A stretch of 64,000 nt of DNA, taken from contig OX439037.1 in assembly GCA_949317995.1 (NCBI GenBank), positions 18,402,324 through 18,466,323 on the forward strand, given 5' to 3'. The translations under genes and the position numbers were made by a program. The stretch is from Acholoe squamosa. Lineage: Eukaryota; Annelida; Polychaeta; Phyllodocida; Polynoidae. Below are positions 11,535-21,600 of the stretch, piece after piece. Below the pieces are notes generated by a model. It was not told the origin of the DNA and ran no database searches. It saw only the letters and a list, made by a program, of their open reading frames with translations. Position 1 is the first letter of the stretch. Each line of letters begins with the position of its first letter.

Positions 11535-12161
11535 CTAAAACAAGGTGTTTCCTCTACCTCGACCTCGACCTCGTTGCCGCTTACGTCCTCCACGCTTGGT
11601 GGTTGCTCTTCGTTTGGCTGGAGAAGGTCTAGATGTATCTTTTATGTATCCTTGAGCAGAAGAAGCAGCCCTTTTGAGCAACTGCTTACCTGTTGCTTTG
11701 CTTCTCCTGACTACAGTTCTCTTCAAACTTTTCCCTGCTACCACATCTGACAAAACTCCAGCGCCTGTAGAAAGCAAAGCTTTGCCTGCAGTTTTGACAG
11801 CTGAGCGCCCTATAGAACTTAAGAGGGGAACAGCACCTCTCATTAAACCTCCTATTAATGATCCCAGTCCATGTCCTCTTTGTCTGCCCAGACCGCCGTA
11901 CACTGGTAGGGCACCGTTTCCAAACTGTGATTTCTTGTCATATTCCATGTACTGACCCCTAGGGGCCAGTATCACCGACACTGATCCACTTTCAAATGGT
12001 ATCGGTTCCCTTGTCTTGTCTCTTAAGTATATCCCTCTCTGTCTGAATGTGGTTTTGGTGACTGGCAGGTATATCAAGTTTTGAAAACTTATGGTTTTTA
12101 TGTCACCATTGAAGGGATTTATGGTAATCTGTCTCAAAAGGGGTGCTTTAGAATCACCCAC
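11535..12161 (-). CDS. Polinton basic core/minor virion protein
   Basis: This 208-residue frame is intact. Residues 1-75 are mixed (ITINPFNGDIKTISFQNLIY). Residues about 85-150 form a Gly/Ala-rich amphipathic stretch (GLGSLIGGLMRGAVPLLSSI). The C-terminal 50 residues are extremely basic (KRRATTKRGGRKRQRGRGRG). This layout resembles adenovirus-type core or pVI/pX-like virion proteins found in Polintons and adintoviruses, suggesting DNA binding inside the particle or membrane interaction. Its start overlaps the end of the penton gene by 28 bp, and its stop lies 2 bp from the capsid start, so the three read as one transcription unit. The precise homology is inferred from composition and position. 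Confidence 0.7.
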   Translation of the reverse strand: MGDSKAPLLRQITINPFNGDIKTISFQNLIYLPVTKTTFRQRGIYLRDKTREPIPFESGSVSVILAPRGQYMEYDKKSQFGNGALPVYGGLGRQRGHGLGSLIGGLMRGAVPLLSSIGRSAVKTAGKALLSTGAGVLSDVVAGKSLKRTVVRRSKATGKQLLKRAASSAQGYIKDTSRPSPAKRRATTKRGGRKRQRGRGRGRGNTLF

Positions 12162-13225
12162 GTAGGGCTTTGTGTTTTCCCGCTCAGGAAAACACTTCCA
12201 TCAAACCCTAATTGTTTCCCTAAGTTTTCTGGGAGTTGCATGACAACACCAGGAGGTAAGGAAACGACACATTTCAAAATGTATCTGTTGTAGTGAAAGA
12301 CTGTGGCTTTGTTGTTTTTTCTGTTGTTTCTTAGATTTCTCACCAACAAGCTGTGTAGTCTATTTATGAACCTGTTCAAGTATCCTATTAATTCTGAGTT
12401 GCTCTCCAGGTTTACAGCTTCTAAGGCAAACATTTTGTAGGTGCTACCTTGCTTGAAGTAATACTTAGAGAGGAATCTACTTATTTCTTTGAAACGTGTA
12501 GATATTTTCACAGCCTGTAACTGACTGGGTGACAGAGGAGAAACATGAGCAGAGTCTGTAAAAATGGCATTTTCTTCAAAAAAAGAAACAGATCTTTTCC
12601 CCCTGTTGTCCATTGACATCACTTCAGCAACAGCTGATGATATTTCCCTCTTCTCTCTGCCTCCCGTGTCACGTTCCCCCTGATCCTCCTCCTTTTCCCC
12701 CTCTTCTTTCGTCTCCTCCTCTTTTGATGACGGTTGGTTAGGAGTGGATCCTCCAGATGGCGTCTCAGGCGCAGCAGTAGAAGCTGGTGAACTTTCACTT
12801 TCAGGAGTAGGAGGAGGAATGGTTTCAGAAGGTGCCACAGGATCGACATGACGTAGGCTCTTGGTTATTTTGACTCCTCTTCTCAAAGCAGACAGGGCTG
12901 TCAGATTAAAAGTAGAGCTTAAAGTTCTACTGAAGATGCTATGGGCTCCTGGAGTTCCTAGAGGAAAGAATTCTCTTTTGCACTTATTCAATGAAGATAC
13001 CACAGTCCGAAGGTTGTTTTTTAAGTTGTTTTGTCCCTCTGCCAAGAGAATGTGTTCTCCTTTCATGTTGTACCATGTGGTAGGACAGGTTATTTCTTGA
13101 AGAGCACACTCTAACTGAGTAGGAGAGTTAATGTATTCTGCCAAAATTGTGTTGTAACTTGTTAAAGTGTTGTCAGGGAACACGTTCATAGACGAGTTGC
13201 TAGGTAGAGTTAAGGTAAATGCCAT
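12134..13225 (-). CDS. Polinton penton-like (minor capsid) protein
   Basis: An intact frame of 363 residues. The N-terminus FTLTLPSNSSMNVFPDNTLT followed by ALQEITCPTTWYN (about residues 41-53) is the signature of the single-jelly-roll penton-like protein of Polintons, which fills the fivefold vertices of the capsid. Residues about 127-195 are a low-complexity insertion rich in Pro, Ser and Thr, then Glu and Lys. The C-terminal part (YNRYILKCVVSLPPGVVMQL) resumes a structured domain. The ATG at 13225 lies 4 bp from the end of the integrase frame. The 3' end overlaps the core-like gene. Intactness contrasts with the broken polymerase. Confidence 0.82.
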   Translation of the reverse strand: MAFTLTLPSNSSMNVFPDNTLTSYNTILAEYINSPTQLECALQEITCPTTWYNMKGEHILLAEGQNNLKNNLRTVVSSLNKCKREFFPLGTPGAHSIFSRTLSSTFNLTALSALRRGVKITKSLRHVDPVAPSETIPPPTPESESSPASTAAPETPSGGSTPNQPSSKEEETKEEGEKEEDQGERDTGGREKREISSAVAEVMSMDNRGKRSVSFFEENAIFTDSAHVSPLSPSQLQAVKISTRFKEISRFLSKYYFKQGSTYKMFALEAVNLESNSELIGYLNRFINRLHSLLVRNLRNNRKNNKATVFHYNRYILKCVVSLPPGVVMQLPENLGKQLGFDGSVFLSGKTQSPTWVILKHPF

Positions 13226-13229
13226 TTGC

Positions 13230-14245
13230 CTATGTTTTTAACAGGTTCCCAAGAGTTAAACTTGTCTCCATATCCCTTCCACTTGATGAAGGCTTCTCTT
13301 TTTTTACCTTTTCACTGTATTTTTCTATGTTGTAGCGTCTTCTATGACGGGCTTCCACCTTCTGAACTTCAGGTTCGTAGAAGCTTCCTTTTATCTCTTC
13401 TCCAAGGAGATCTTTAAGGTGATACCCTTTGGGTGAAACACCGTCCACAGTGTATATTTCCTCTGTCCAGTTAGGTTCGTAGCCTCTGTTAAATGTTTTC
13501 TTTGTTTTCAACATTAGAACTACATTTTTTTTCTTCAACTTAAGGGCAGGAACTTGTTTCTTTTGAGGTTGATCATACAACCTGTAGAACAACGCTTCCG
13601 AGTTGGATTTATTTATGTCTGAAGGGGCAGCTCCTAAAGTTTTGTGGTAAGTTAAATTGTAGGACTTTACCAAGTCAGGTAGCAAGTCAACCCATTTGTA
13701 GTTATTGAAATGAGAGAAGCATCTCCACATTTTTCCTTGAATAGTAGAGTTAATCCTTTCAGCCAAGGCACACTTTACATCATCATTTTCACCTGTAAAA
13801 AAGTTTATATTTTGATCTTCGCAGTATTTCTTGAAAATTTTGTTGACAAACTCTTTCTTTGCTCATTTTTTTGAAAGCCTCTGTGACATAGTCAGCTCTC
13901 TTACTTTTCACAGGTTGGCCAAAACCATACCTTGAAAACACATCTATTCCCGCTAGGATGTATTGGTATCCTTTGTTTTCCTTTAAAAATTCTCGCATGT
14001 CTATAAGATCAAGTTGCCACTGTTTGTCTATACCCCATGTTTGTGTTTTTTTGTCTAGGAAACCTTCTCTTGTAAGGTTTGTGTCTCATGTACGAGTCTA
14101 AATCCTCCAATGCTTGTTCAATAATTTTTTTCTTTGTTTTCTTGAAGTGGTGACGTTGAAGTTTAGAGATGCTGGTAAAACTTCCAGGTTGTTTAGGATC
14201 TGTGTAAAACCTAAGAACATCTTGCTTCAAAGCCTTGTGCGCCAT
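13230..14245 (-). pseudogene. Polinton retroviral-type integrase, broken and deleted
   Basis: Read leftward in three frames (14245-14009, 13998-13789, 13766-13230). The N-terminal part includes VLRFYTDPKQPGSFTSISKL and HKPYKRRFPR. Next comes a core with DLIDM (first catalytic Asp, about 14000) and YQYILAGIDVFSRYGF. The C-terminal part begins AERINSTIQGKMWR (catalytic Glu in the helix) and ends with a basic tail. In related proteins a TDxGxEF segment lies between the second and third pieces. Here, near 13850-13880, the sequence jumps from AFKKM almost directly to the region following it, so the central catalytic Asp appears deleted along with a frameshift. This copy could not make active integrase. 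It ends 4 bp before the penton start. Confidence 0.85.
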
Positions 14246-14304
14246 ATTAACTTATGTCCAGTTCCTTTCTGACTTAATTTTCTCTTCCTGATAGGGGACG
14301 CCCT

Positions 14305-15154
14305 CTATAATGGACTGGCAGCGAAAGAAGGACTGTGTCCAACAAAAGCCGACTTGTTTTTGACATATTTCAAGGTGGGGTTCAACCTTTTCATGGCTCT
14401 TATGAAGACCTGGCTTTCTGCAGGTTTGTCCTTCCTCAAAGACTTTGGTCTGACAGCGAAAGCCAACAAATCTGTAATGTCGGTTCCAGGCACACGTTCC
14501 CTGTCTACAAATATTTCAGCGTCTTTGTTCCAATTTAATAAGTTACTGCCTTGACGTGATATTTCTCTGTACAGTTTTTTAGCTGTGCTTCTGTAGGTGG
14601 CAGGAATTCTTTTTTTGATGTCAGCATCCATACCCACTGTGTTGTCTTTTGCTCGAATTCCAGGTTCTTTTCCACCAGGCACTTCATGTTCACTGTCTTC
14701 GTCTGAATCCTCAGGCAGTCGGGGGTAATCTTGAGCGTCTGTGAAAGTGTTGTCGTTGTCGTCGTCTGTGTCTGTGAAAGTGCCATTTATACCCCCTGCA
14801 GCTGCAGGTCCTTGTCCAACTGGTCGACCAGGATAGGGACCTTCCCTACGTTGACCTAAGGCCTTAACTTTTTTAGTTAAAATTCCCGACTTGATTGTAC
14901 TGCCTTAACTTGTCCTTAAGTTTAAGGTTAGGTGCGTTAAGGACCTCGTTTGCTTTACTTTGAAGGTGATTTAGAACTTGAACCAGGCTGTAATCTGGAG
15001 TTAAACCTTCTCTCAAAAGTTGAGTCCTGTAGTACTGGTCTTGAGCACTAGGTTCAGGCTGGGGAGGAGACAGAGCTGTAGAAGGAGCAGCGGAAGTAGT
15101 AACAGGAGAAGGGTTTTTTTCCCGGGGAACATGATCAGCCCTCACAAGGGCCAT
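14305..15154 (-). pseudogene. Polinton conserved protein of unknown function, broken
   Basis: The 5' part (15154-14873) is Pro-rich (TALSPPQPEPSAQ) with a helical end (QVLNHLQSKANEVLNAPNLK). After a stop, shifted frames at 14786-14535 and 14682-14305 carry an acidic Asp/Thr-rich linker and then LLNWNKDAEIFVDRERVPGT with DLLAFAV. I recall this LLxWN...G..I...V block as recurrent in animal Polintons between the small GGFL protein and integrase, but no function is known to me. At least two frame breaks are needed to read it. It lies between the small protein at 15174 and the integrase at 14245, on the same strand. Confidence 0.6.
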
Positions 15155-15173
15155 CCTTGAATAAGACAGGACC

Positions 15174-15539
15174 TTATTGACGTGCTCCTATGAGACCTGT
15201 GATGTGGGGTAAGGCTAGACCCAGTATGGTTCCCAAGAAACCACCCTTCTGCTCAAACGTTTTAATCTTCTGCTTGATAGTAGCCTTGGGTCTAGTCACT
15301 GCCTTAAGTTCTTTCTTGTAGGGCGTTAGGTGTTTAACAGCGTCTGATTCGTTACGCAACAGGTTTTTGTTCATAACATTGATACAAATTTGGTTCATCA
15401 ACCTAATAACCTCGTCACTTAAACCTTTTATGACATGGGAGCACTCTGCAGAGGAACATTTGGACATGTGTTTCAACAAGTTATAATGTTTCCTTAAAAG
15501 TCCCAATCTTCTTCCACGGTTAGATTTTTTTATTACCAT
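15174..15539 (-). CDS. Polinton small basic protein with GGFL C-terminus
   Basis: An intact 121-residue frame. It is rich in Lys and Arg, mostly helical (LLKHMSKCSSAECSHVIKGL; ICINVMNKNLL). Near the C-terminus FEQKGGFLGTILGLALPHIT resembles the QKGGFLxxLLxxALP ending that I recognise from small animal Polinton/adintovirus proteins of unknown role. The hydrophobic end could be a membrane or capsid contact. It precedes the broken unknown gene by 20 bp and reads with it. Confidence 0.65.
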   Translation of the reverse strand: MVIKKSNRGRRLGLLRKHYNLLKHMSKCSSAECSHVIKGLSDEVIRLMNQICINVMNKNLLRNESDAVKHLTPYKKELKAVTRPKATIKQKIKTFEQKGGFLGTILGLALPHITGLIGARQ

Positions 15540-15699
15540 CCTAATGTTTTCTCTTAGAAAATGAAGCTTTAGGTATGAAAACCAAGGTATTCCAAGGAGT
15601 AGAAGGGTGGGTTTAGCCCTGGGGGCTAACCCGGAGGATCATTGTTTATTTTCAGTTTCATTAGGTGGACCAAAAATTAGATACGGGGTAGGCTGTTAC

Positions 15700-16460
15700 T
15701 ACCTTGAGCTGAGTTTTTTCATGGGAGGCAGTTATTTCGGTAATAACTCTCACTACATGACAGCACCAATGGTAATTGTGACCATATCTCTGTCCTAAAT
15801 CCTCTTTTATAGAAAATTTTGGAACCTATAGAGTGAGTTATCTTGTCTGGGTAAAGTAAAGTGGCTTTGATTAAAGCCTTGACCATAGTTGAATCGATGA
15901 AAACTGAATTACCAGGACCTCCCCCGAAAAGTTGTTCCCTTAAAAAAAAAGGTTTTTTTTCTGTCAGTCATGAATTTTTTTGAACTTCCAGATGAAAGAG
16001 AATGTCTTGACATCAAGTGTACCATGGCACCATGTCCCAAATAAACACCTGAAAAAAAAACTTTCCCTATCTTCTGAGAGAAGTTTTTTAACAGAGGGTC
16101 CACGGGGAATAAATGCAGTGGTTTGATTGTGCAAGAAGCATTGCCTAAAGTTACAGTTAGGAGGGATGTAAAGATCCCTGCTAAAATTTTCAGTACAGTA
16201 TTGCCACACAGCCCACACCTTACCTTCTTCTACTCCCCTCCTTATGTCTGATATAAACAAGTGCTGATGCCTTTTGTGACTAACGGTCAAGGACATAGGC
16301 AAAGGACAAAACTGAGCAATGTCTGTTTGAGAGAAGCTCGTTTTGAAAATTGACGAAGGGTCTGCGTTTATCACAAAGCGGTTAAAGACAGGTTTTGTTA
16401 CACGCCGAACATTGTACGTTGACTGAGCGATATGACGGTTTTTAAACTCAGTTGAGTTAA
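15700..16460 (-). pseudogene. Unrecognised Polinton minus-strand gene, frameshifted
   Basis: Two stretches read on the minus strand. The frame 16374-15964 contains FCPLPMSLTVSHKRHQHLFI and VWAVWQYCTENFSRDLYIPP, and its frame is open upstream to about 16450 without an evident ATG. A shifted frame from about 15935 to 15730 contains FGGGPGNSVFIDSTMVKALI and THSIGSKIFYKRGF. The two are separated by homopolymer runs (A9 at 15942 and T8 at 15953 on the plus strand) where slippage frameshifts are likely. I do not recognise the protein. There is no Walker A motif, so it does not read as the packaging ATPase, and I see no clear protease triad. Confidence 0.4.
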
Positions 16461-16727
16461 TAAGTTTTTACTCAAACAACGCTATCTACACGTTATACAC
16501 ACTTCAAATGGAAAAAGTATGGTTATCTATGACTCATGGTTGTGGTTGTACGTTATCTGAACAACAAGGGAACATCCCAGGATCGTATGAGGATAGTTAC
16601 TATAGAGAAAGTGCGAGCTGCTCGGTCTTCATCAAACCTTTTCTGACGGTTCCCTGCTGTACGCCATCCTGCTCCTGGACCTTCCACTCCTGCAACCCTT
16701 TCAACTGAAGAAGGATATCCTGAGAGA
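16461..16727. promoter_or_regulatory. Divergent intergenic region of the Polinton
   Basis: The leftward virion cluster and the rightward SIM-motif gene diverge from this 0.27-kb stretch, so promoters for both are expected here. I see no clear TATA box on either strand; CGTTATACAC near 16491 is a weak candidate. The assignment is by position only. Confidence 0.35.
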
Positions 16728-17986
16728 ATGCCTGGTCGCATGAAGACGAGACTTAGTGTCAGGAGGGTAGCAGCTAAAAAACTGTCTCCACTTGTGATAC
16801 CTAAACCTGATTTGGTGAAGTTGTGGGGCGTCGCCCCTCCTCCCAACTCTCCAGCGGCCGCTGAGGAACCACCTGCAACTCCTGCTTGGCTCCCCACTGA
16901 AGTACCTGATGCAGCAGAACAGGAAAGCGCTCTTGCAGCTTTACATGGTGAAATCACTAATTTCCTGGATCGTGTCCGGGATCGCTCTCCTCAGGAAGCT
17001 CGTGGTGGCGACTTTGACATCGGCGAATTCCTTAATCCTCCCGCACCTGTCAACTACCAGCCCCCCACTGAAAAACCCACATTGGCCACTTACTCACCAG
17101 TAGCTCCAGAGGAACCTTCTCCACAGGTCAGTCCCATAGAGGTTATAGACCTAACACAAAACCCCACATCATCGCCAGCAGTGCACCCCATTGAAGTAGT
17201 GGATCTCACTCAAGGCACACCTTCACCTGCTTACCAAGGGGTGTATTCACAGGTAGAGGTCATCGATTTGACGGGTCCTACTCCCCCGTACGGGCAAAGT
17301 TACATCTGCTATGAAGAGCAAAGACCAGAAGAAGGTAAGCCAGAGAGAAGCTCTTCGTCGGGGATGACTACAGCACCACGTCAAGTTGCCCCACCCTGTT
17401 CTCTGCCGGTTCCGGTAGAGGAGCTTCTTAAAACCCCGCCGGAGAAAAGGACCTGTCCTGGTGAAAGTGAAGGGGAACCAAAGAAATAAAGGCAGAAACG
17501 CACCTACAACAAGAAAACCCCTGCCTCTGCCACTGCCTCTGGGCCTGCTTCTGTTTCCTCTGAAACTGCTTCCTACGCCATCGAGCCAGCTGGTTCAGTC
17601 CCAGCTGTTCCATCAGCTAAAGACAAGTTACATAAGTATAAGTTTTGGGAGGGTGCTGCCCCCAGTTCTTCGAGCAAGCTTGTGGGCTTCAGATTAGTAC
17701 CACTTGTGGTAAAAAAAAATGGCCTGCTCGATTTGAATTTCAAGAGAAGTCACCTTTCCTCAACCAAGTTTTCTATCCAAAGGGGGACAAGAACGCCTGT
17801 ATAGAGGTTTACAGGGAGCCTAGCATCAGAGGAGTTTGCTTAAGAACCTACTTGGACAAGCCCTACGAACGCTGCTTAAATCTCCATGCACGTGAGTTCA
17901 AACAACTTGTGGATCAAATAGAGTGCATCCTTGCCAAGTACAAGGAGCTTCTTCGCAGAGCTGCCCTTGGAGAGAGGAACGTATAG
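16728..17986 (+). pseudogene. Polinton protein with three SUMO-interacting-type motifs
   Basis: The open part (16728-17489, 253 residues) starts with a basic segment (RMKTRLSVRRVAAKKL), then Pro-rich sequence. It carries three copies of a V/I-D-L-T motif: IEVIDLT at residues 137-143, IEVVDLT at 155-161 and VEVIDLT at 176-182. These match the hydrophobic-acidic core of SUMO-interacting motifs such as that of PIAS proteins. A TAA at 17487 interrupts the frame, which then continues (RQKRTYNKK, KYKFWEGAAPSSSSKLVGF). At an A9 run (17710-17718) it must shift to the frame ending at 17986 (CIEVYREPSIRGVCLRTYL, LHAREFKQLVDQIECILAKY). That last domain resembles a PC4/p15-type single-strand DNA-binding fold in outline; this is tentative. 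It is the first gene on the replication strand. Not a family I can name. Confidence 0.62.
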
Positions 17987-17995
17987 AACCTCCTT

Positions 17996-18202
17996 TTGTC
18001 CTTGAACGAAGACAGCACCGACCCCTGTGGAGGACAGGCTATGCTGCTGGTCAATCTTTACAAGGGAACACCTAAAGTTCACATAGGAACCGCCAGCTAC
18101 ATAAAGGAGATGAACGCCTCTGTGTCGTCTAGTTACCGGATGCCCCCCTTAGCCACACACTGTGGACACACTGTGTCCCCCTTCATCCTGGAGGACATTT
18201 AA
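17996..18202 (+). CDS. Small unrecognised Polinton ORF
   Basis: A 68-residue frame (NLYKGTPKVHIGTASYIKEM) follows the previous gene by 10 bp. It may be a shifted continuation of it or a spacer without coding function. No domain seen. Its first codon as read is not strongly supported. Confidence 0.3.
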   Translation: MSLNEDSTDPCGGQAMLLVNLYKGTPKVHIGTASYIKEMNASVSSSYRMPPLATHCGHTVSPFILEDI

Positions 18203-18433
18203 TCACGTGTGGGTCCGTTCCTAGAGGGCTCAACAGATTTTTACTCTGGGTAGGTGGTCAACTTTCCATAGTGTCTGGTCAACAGCTCCTTTTTGTTGTT
18301 TAAACATGTTAATGTATACATGTTCATTTATAGTTAGACTTGAATGTACTCCATGTTTAGTTAGTTTAGGTTTTTAGTTCTTAAGTTGTATATTGGATGT
18401 AGAGTGAAGCTAGAAAGAGAAACCCAAAAAAGA

Positions 18434-18658
18434 ATGCCTCCCAAAAAGATAAAAGAACTTTACACCGTCATCTGTCTAATGTGTAACGCACCTAGACATT
18501 TGGTGACTGAAGAAAACAGTGGAAAAACACTATGTACCTTAACCTCTTGTAAAAGAGAATTTTTTTCCAACAGCATTGAAATTCCAAAAGAAATAGAAAC
18601 AAATTCTTCTTATAGAAACAGTTCCGTGACAACTTCAAGTCCATTGCTTCAGGTTTAG
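18434..18658 (+). pseudogene. Zinc-ribbon-like ORF at the 5' side of the polymerase
   Basis: From the ATG at 18434 (MPPKKIKELY) the frame contains CLMC and CTLTSC about 25 residues apart, a possible zinc-binding CxxC...C pair. It ends at 18658 just where a shifted frame begins reading polymerase-like N-terminal sequence (FKSIASGLAVLGKLQS). It may therefore be the true N-terminus of the polymerase separated by a frameshift, or a small separate protein. Confidence 0.4.
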
Positions 18659-21600
18659 CTGTGCTAGGTAAGCTTCAGTCCATTTTCAACGTCAGAATGA
18701 CAAGTATTGACAAAGACTTGGGAGCAAAAGAGGTCATAAAAGTTCTTTCCTCTATTCATGAAAATCAAGTCATGCCTTACAAAGTGGCTGTTTCTTTTGG
18801 ATGGTTGTTGTCTTCCTCAAAGGAGGAAGAAGAGAAAGTTATGTACTTTCATGCTTCTGCCAACAATTCGTCTTTGTTTTATGACAGTGAAACTGTAGAC
18901 AACCTTACGTTTTCATTAGGGACGATAAAGACTTTGCAGAGTGTTTAGATTTAATCAAAAATAACATAAAAGAAGATACTCAAAGACCCTCCACTAAATG
19001 AAGTGTTATAGGCAACGTGAATGCCAATATAACCCTTATAAGGGCTACCGGAGGAGAATATCTTTTAGGTCGAATGAACACTGTTCCTCCAGGTTTAAGG
19101 CAAAGAGGAATGCAGCACTTTCACAGAGACCCTAAAACCAAAAGGGGATACAAGGACAACTTGTGTTTCTCTAGATGTCTGTCTTTCTTCCTGTATGGAT
19201 CTTTAGAAAAACCTCAGAGCTTCTCCTTGAAGCCTACCCAGAGGTGAACAAGGATACTTTTGAGGGTGTTAACTTTAAAGATTTAGACAGGTTAGAAAAA
19301 AAGTTTGAAGTGAACATAAGAATCTTTTCACTTCCGTCTTTTGGCAAAAAAAATGGCAACCTAAAATTATAAGGTCAAATATGTGTTATACAGAACTTAT
19401 ACAGAAACCATGTAACTTTGATAACTAACATTGGACTGTATGGTAAAATGTATCCCTGTGAAAAGTGCCATAAAGTTTTCACTTGTAGTTTCCTTTTGAA
19501 GCAACACAATGGAGTGAAAAAAGATTGCACCAAAGTCAGCTTTAGGTACAAAGGTGGAGCTTACAATCCATCCAAAACAGTTTTCCAAATTTTAGAGGAA
19601 CTGGGAATAGATTGTCCACCTGAGAAAAAAATATATCCCTATAAAATTGTTTTCGACTTTGAAAGCTACTTTGTCCAACCTGAAAATCCATCCCCAGAAA
19701 ATGCTAACACTGTGATAGAAAAAACACACATACCGCTTTCTGGCAGTGTAGCTTCTGATTTTCCAGGAAACACAGAACCAGTGTGTTTTGTCAGAAATTC
19801 TAACAGGGATGATGATCCTTTGGTCAAAAATGTGTTGGAGCACATAAACAACTTGGGAAAAATGATAGGAGAACAAGTTAAAGACGATTTTAGAGATGTT
19901 TTAGACCAACTAGACTCTTTAGAAGAAAAACAAAAGGAATTAGAACATAAGCCTTTCTTAAAGGTAAAGCTGAAAAGGGTTTTTTTCCCTACGAGTGGAT
20001 GGACAATGTAAGAAAACTAAAAAACAAATCTCTTCCTCCACGCCACTGCTTCTACAGTTCTTTGTCAGGTGGTGGAATAAGCCAAGAAGATTATCTTACT
20101 TGTAAGAAGGCCTGGGTAGATAACAACATGAAAAATATGAAGGACTACTTGATATATTACAACAACTTGGATGTAAAACCCTTTGTCTTAGCCATAAACG
20201 AGCACACCAAATTTTTCATAGACCGTGGGGTAGACATGTTTAAAGATGGTTTAACTTTACCAGGTCTTACCTTGAAGTTTCTTTTCAACAATACTGCACC
20301 TAACGCCACACCTTACATTCTTTTAGGTGAGAAAGAAAAGGATGTTCACTCTTTGCTTAGACGCAACTTAGTTGGGGGGCCCTCTATTATATTTCACAGA
20401 CATCACAGGGGTAGACGCTAACAGCTTGTACCTCAAGTGCGTGGGTGAAAAACACTGCACAGGTTATTATGATGTGCGCAGGAAAGAAAACGATTTTCAA
20501 GCAGTGTGCAGTCAACAAATAAGCTACTCAGCCACAGAATGGTTGCGATACAAAGCTGTCTCACGTGAAAATATTACATCAATACAACTACGGGGAAATT
20601 GTCTTAGGTTCAAGAAAAATAAGAGTGGATGGATATGACCCAGCTTCAAAAAAAGTATACCAGTTTCACGGGTGCTACTGGCATGGGCACATGTGTCATC
20701 TTACTAAATCGGTATTGAAAGATCCAAAAGGAAAAACATGGTTAGAAGAAAAAAACAAAATACTACCTTGATCACCCTATATCTTCAAAAGTTGGGTTAT
20801 GAATTAGAGGAAAAGTATGAGTGTATGTGGATGAAATAAAAAACTGAAAGCTTGTGTCAAAAAACAAAAAGTGAATGGGAAATTAAAAGACCGTCGTGTC
20901 AAGGTAGGAAAAGTCAGGATGAAATACTGAGAGGGGTTTCAAATGGAACAACATTTGGACTTATCCAAGTAGACATAGAAACACCTGAATCTTTGAAAGA
21001 AAAATTCAGCGAAATGACACCTATATTTAAAAACTGCCTAATAGGAAATGAAGACGTAGGTGAACATATGAAACGTTATTTGGAAGCAGCAGGTAAGCTG
21101 AAACAGCCACAACGCCAACTCATAGGCAGTTACCACGCTGAGGGAATTTTGTTGGGAACTTCTCTCTTAAAGTGGTACCTGGAGAAAGGTTTGGTAGTTA
21201 CCACAGGACACCTTCTCATAGAATACACACCAGAACACACTTTCTTACCCTTCATGGATGAAGTCACCAAAGCTAGGAGGAAGGGTGATGTAAACATCAA
21301 CTGTAAAATTCTGTCAGATCTCTACAAACTTTTGGGAAATGGTTCATACGGTAAAACCATATGCAACAAACAAAACTTTGTTCAAACAAAGTATGTTCTC
21401 CCCTCTAAGGCAAGACGTTTGGCCATGCACTGGTCAGTTCAAGATGTGCAAGACATAAGCGACAACACAGTAGAACTGTCCTGTTTGCCCACCTCCATTA
21501 CCTACGACCTCCCAGTTCAAATAGGTTTCATGGTATACCAATATGCCAAACTTAAAATGTTGGCCTTCTATTACGACTTTCTCCTTGAATACATAGACGA

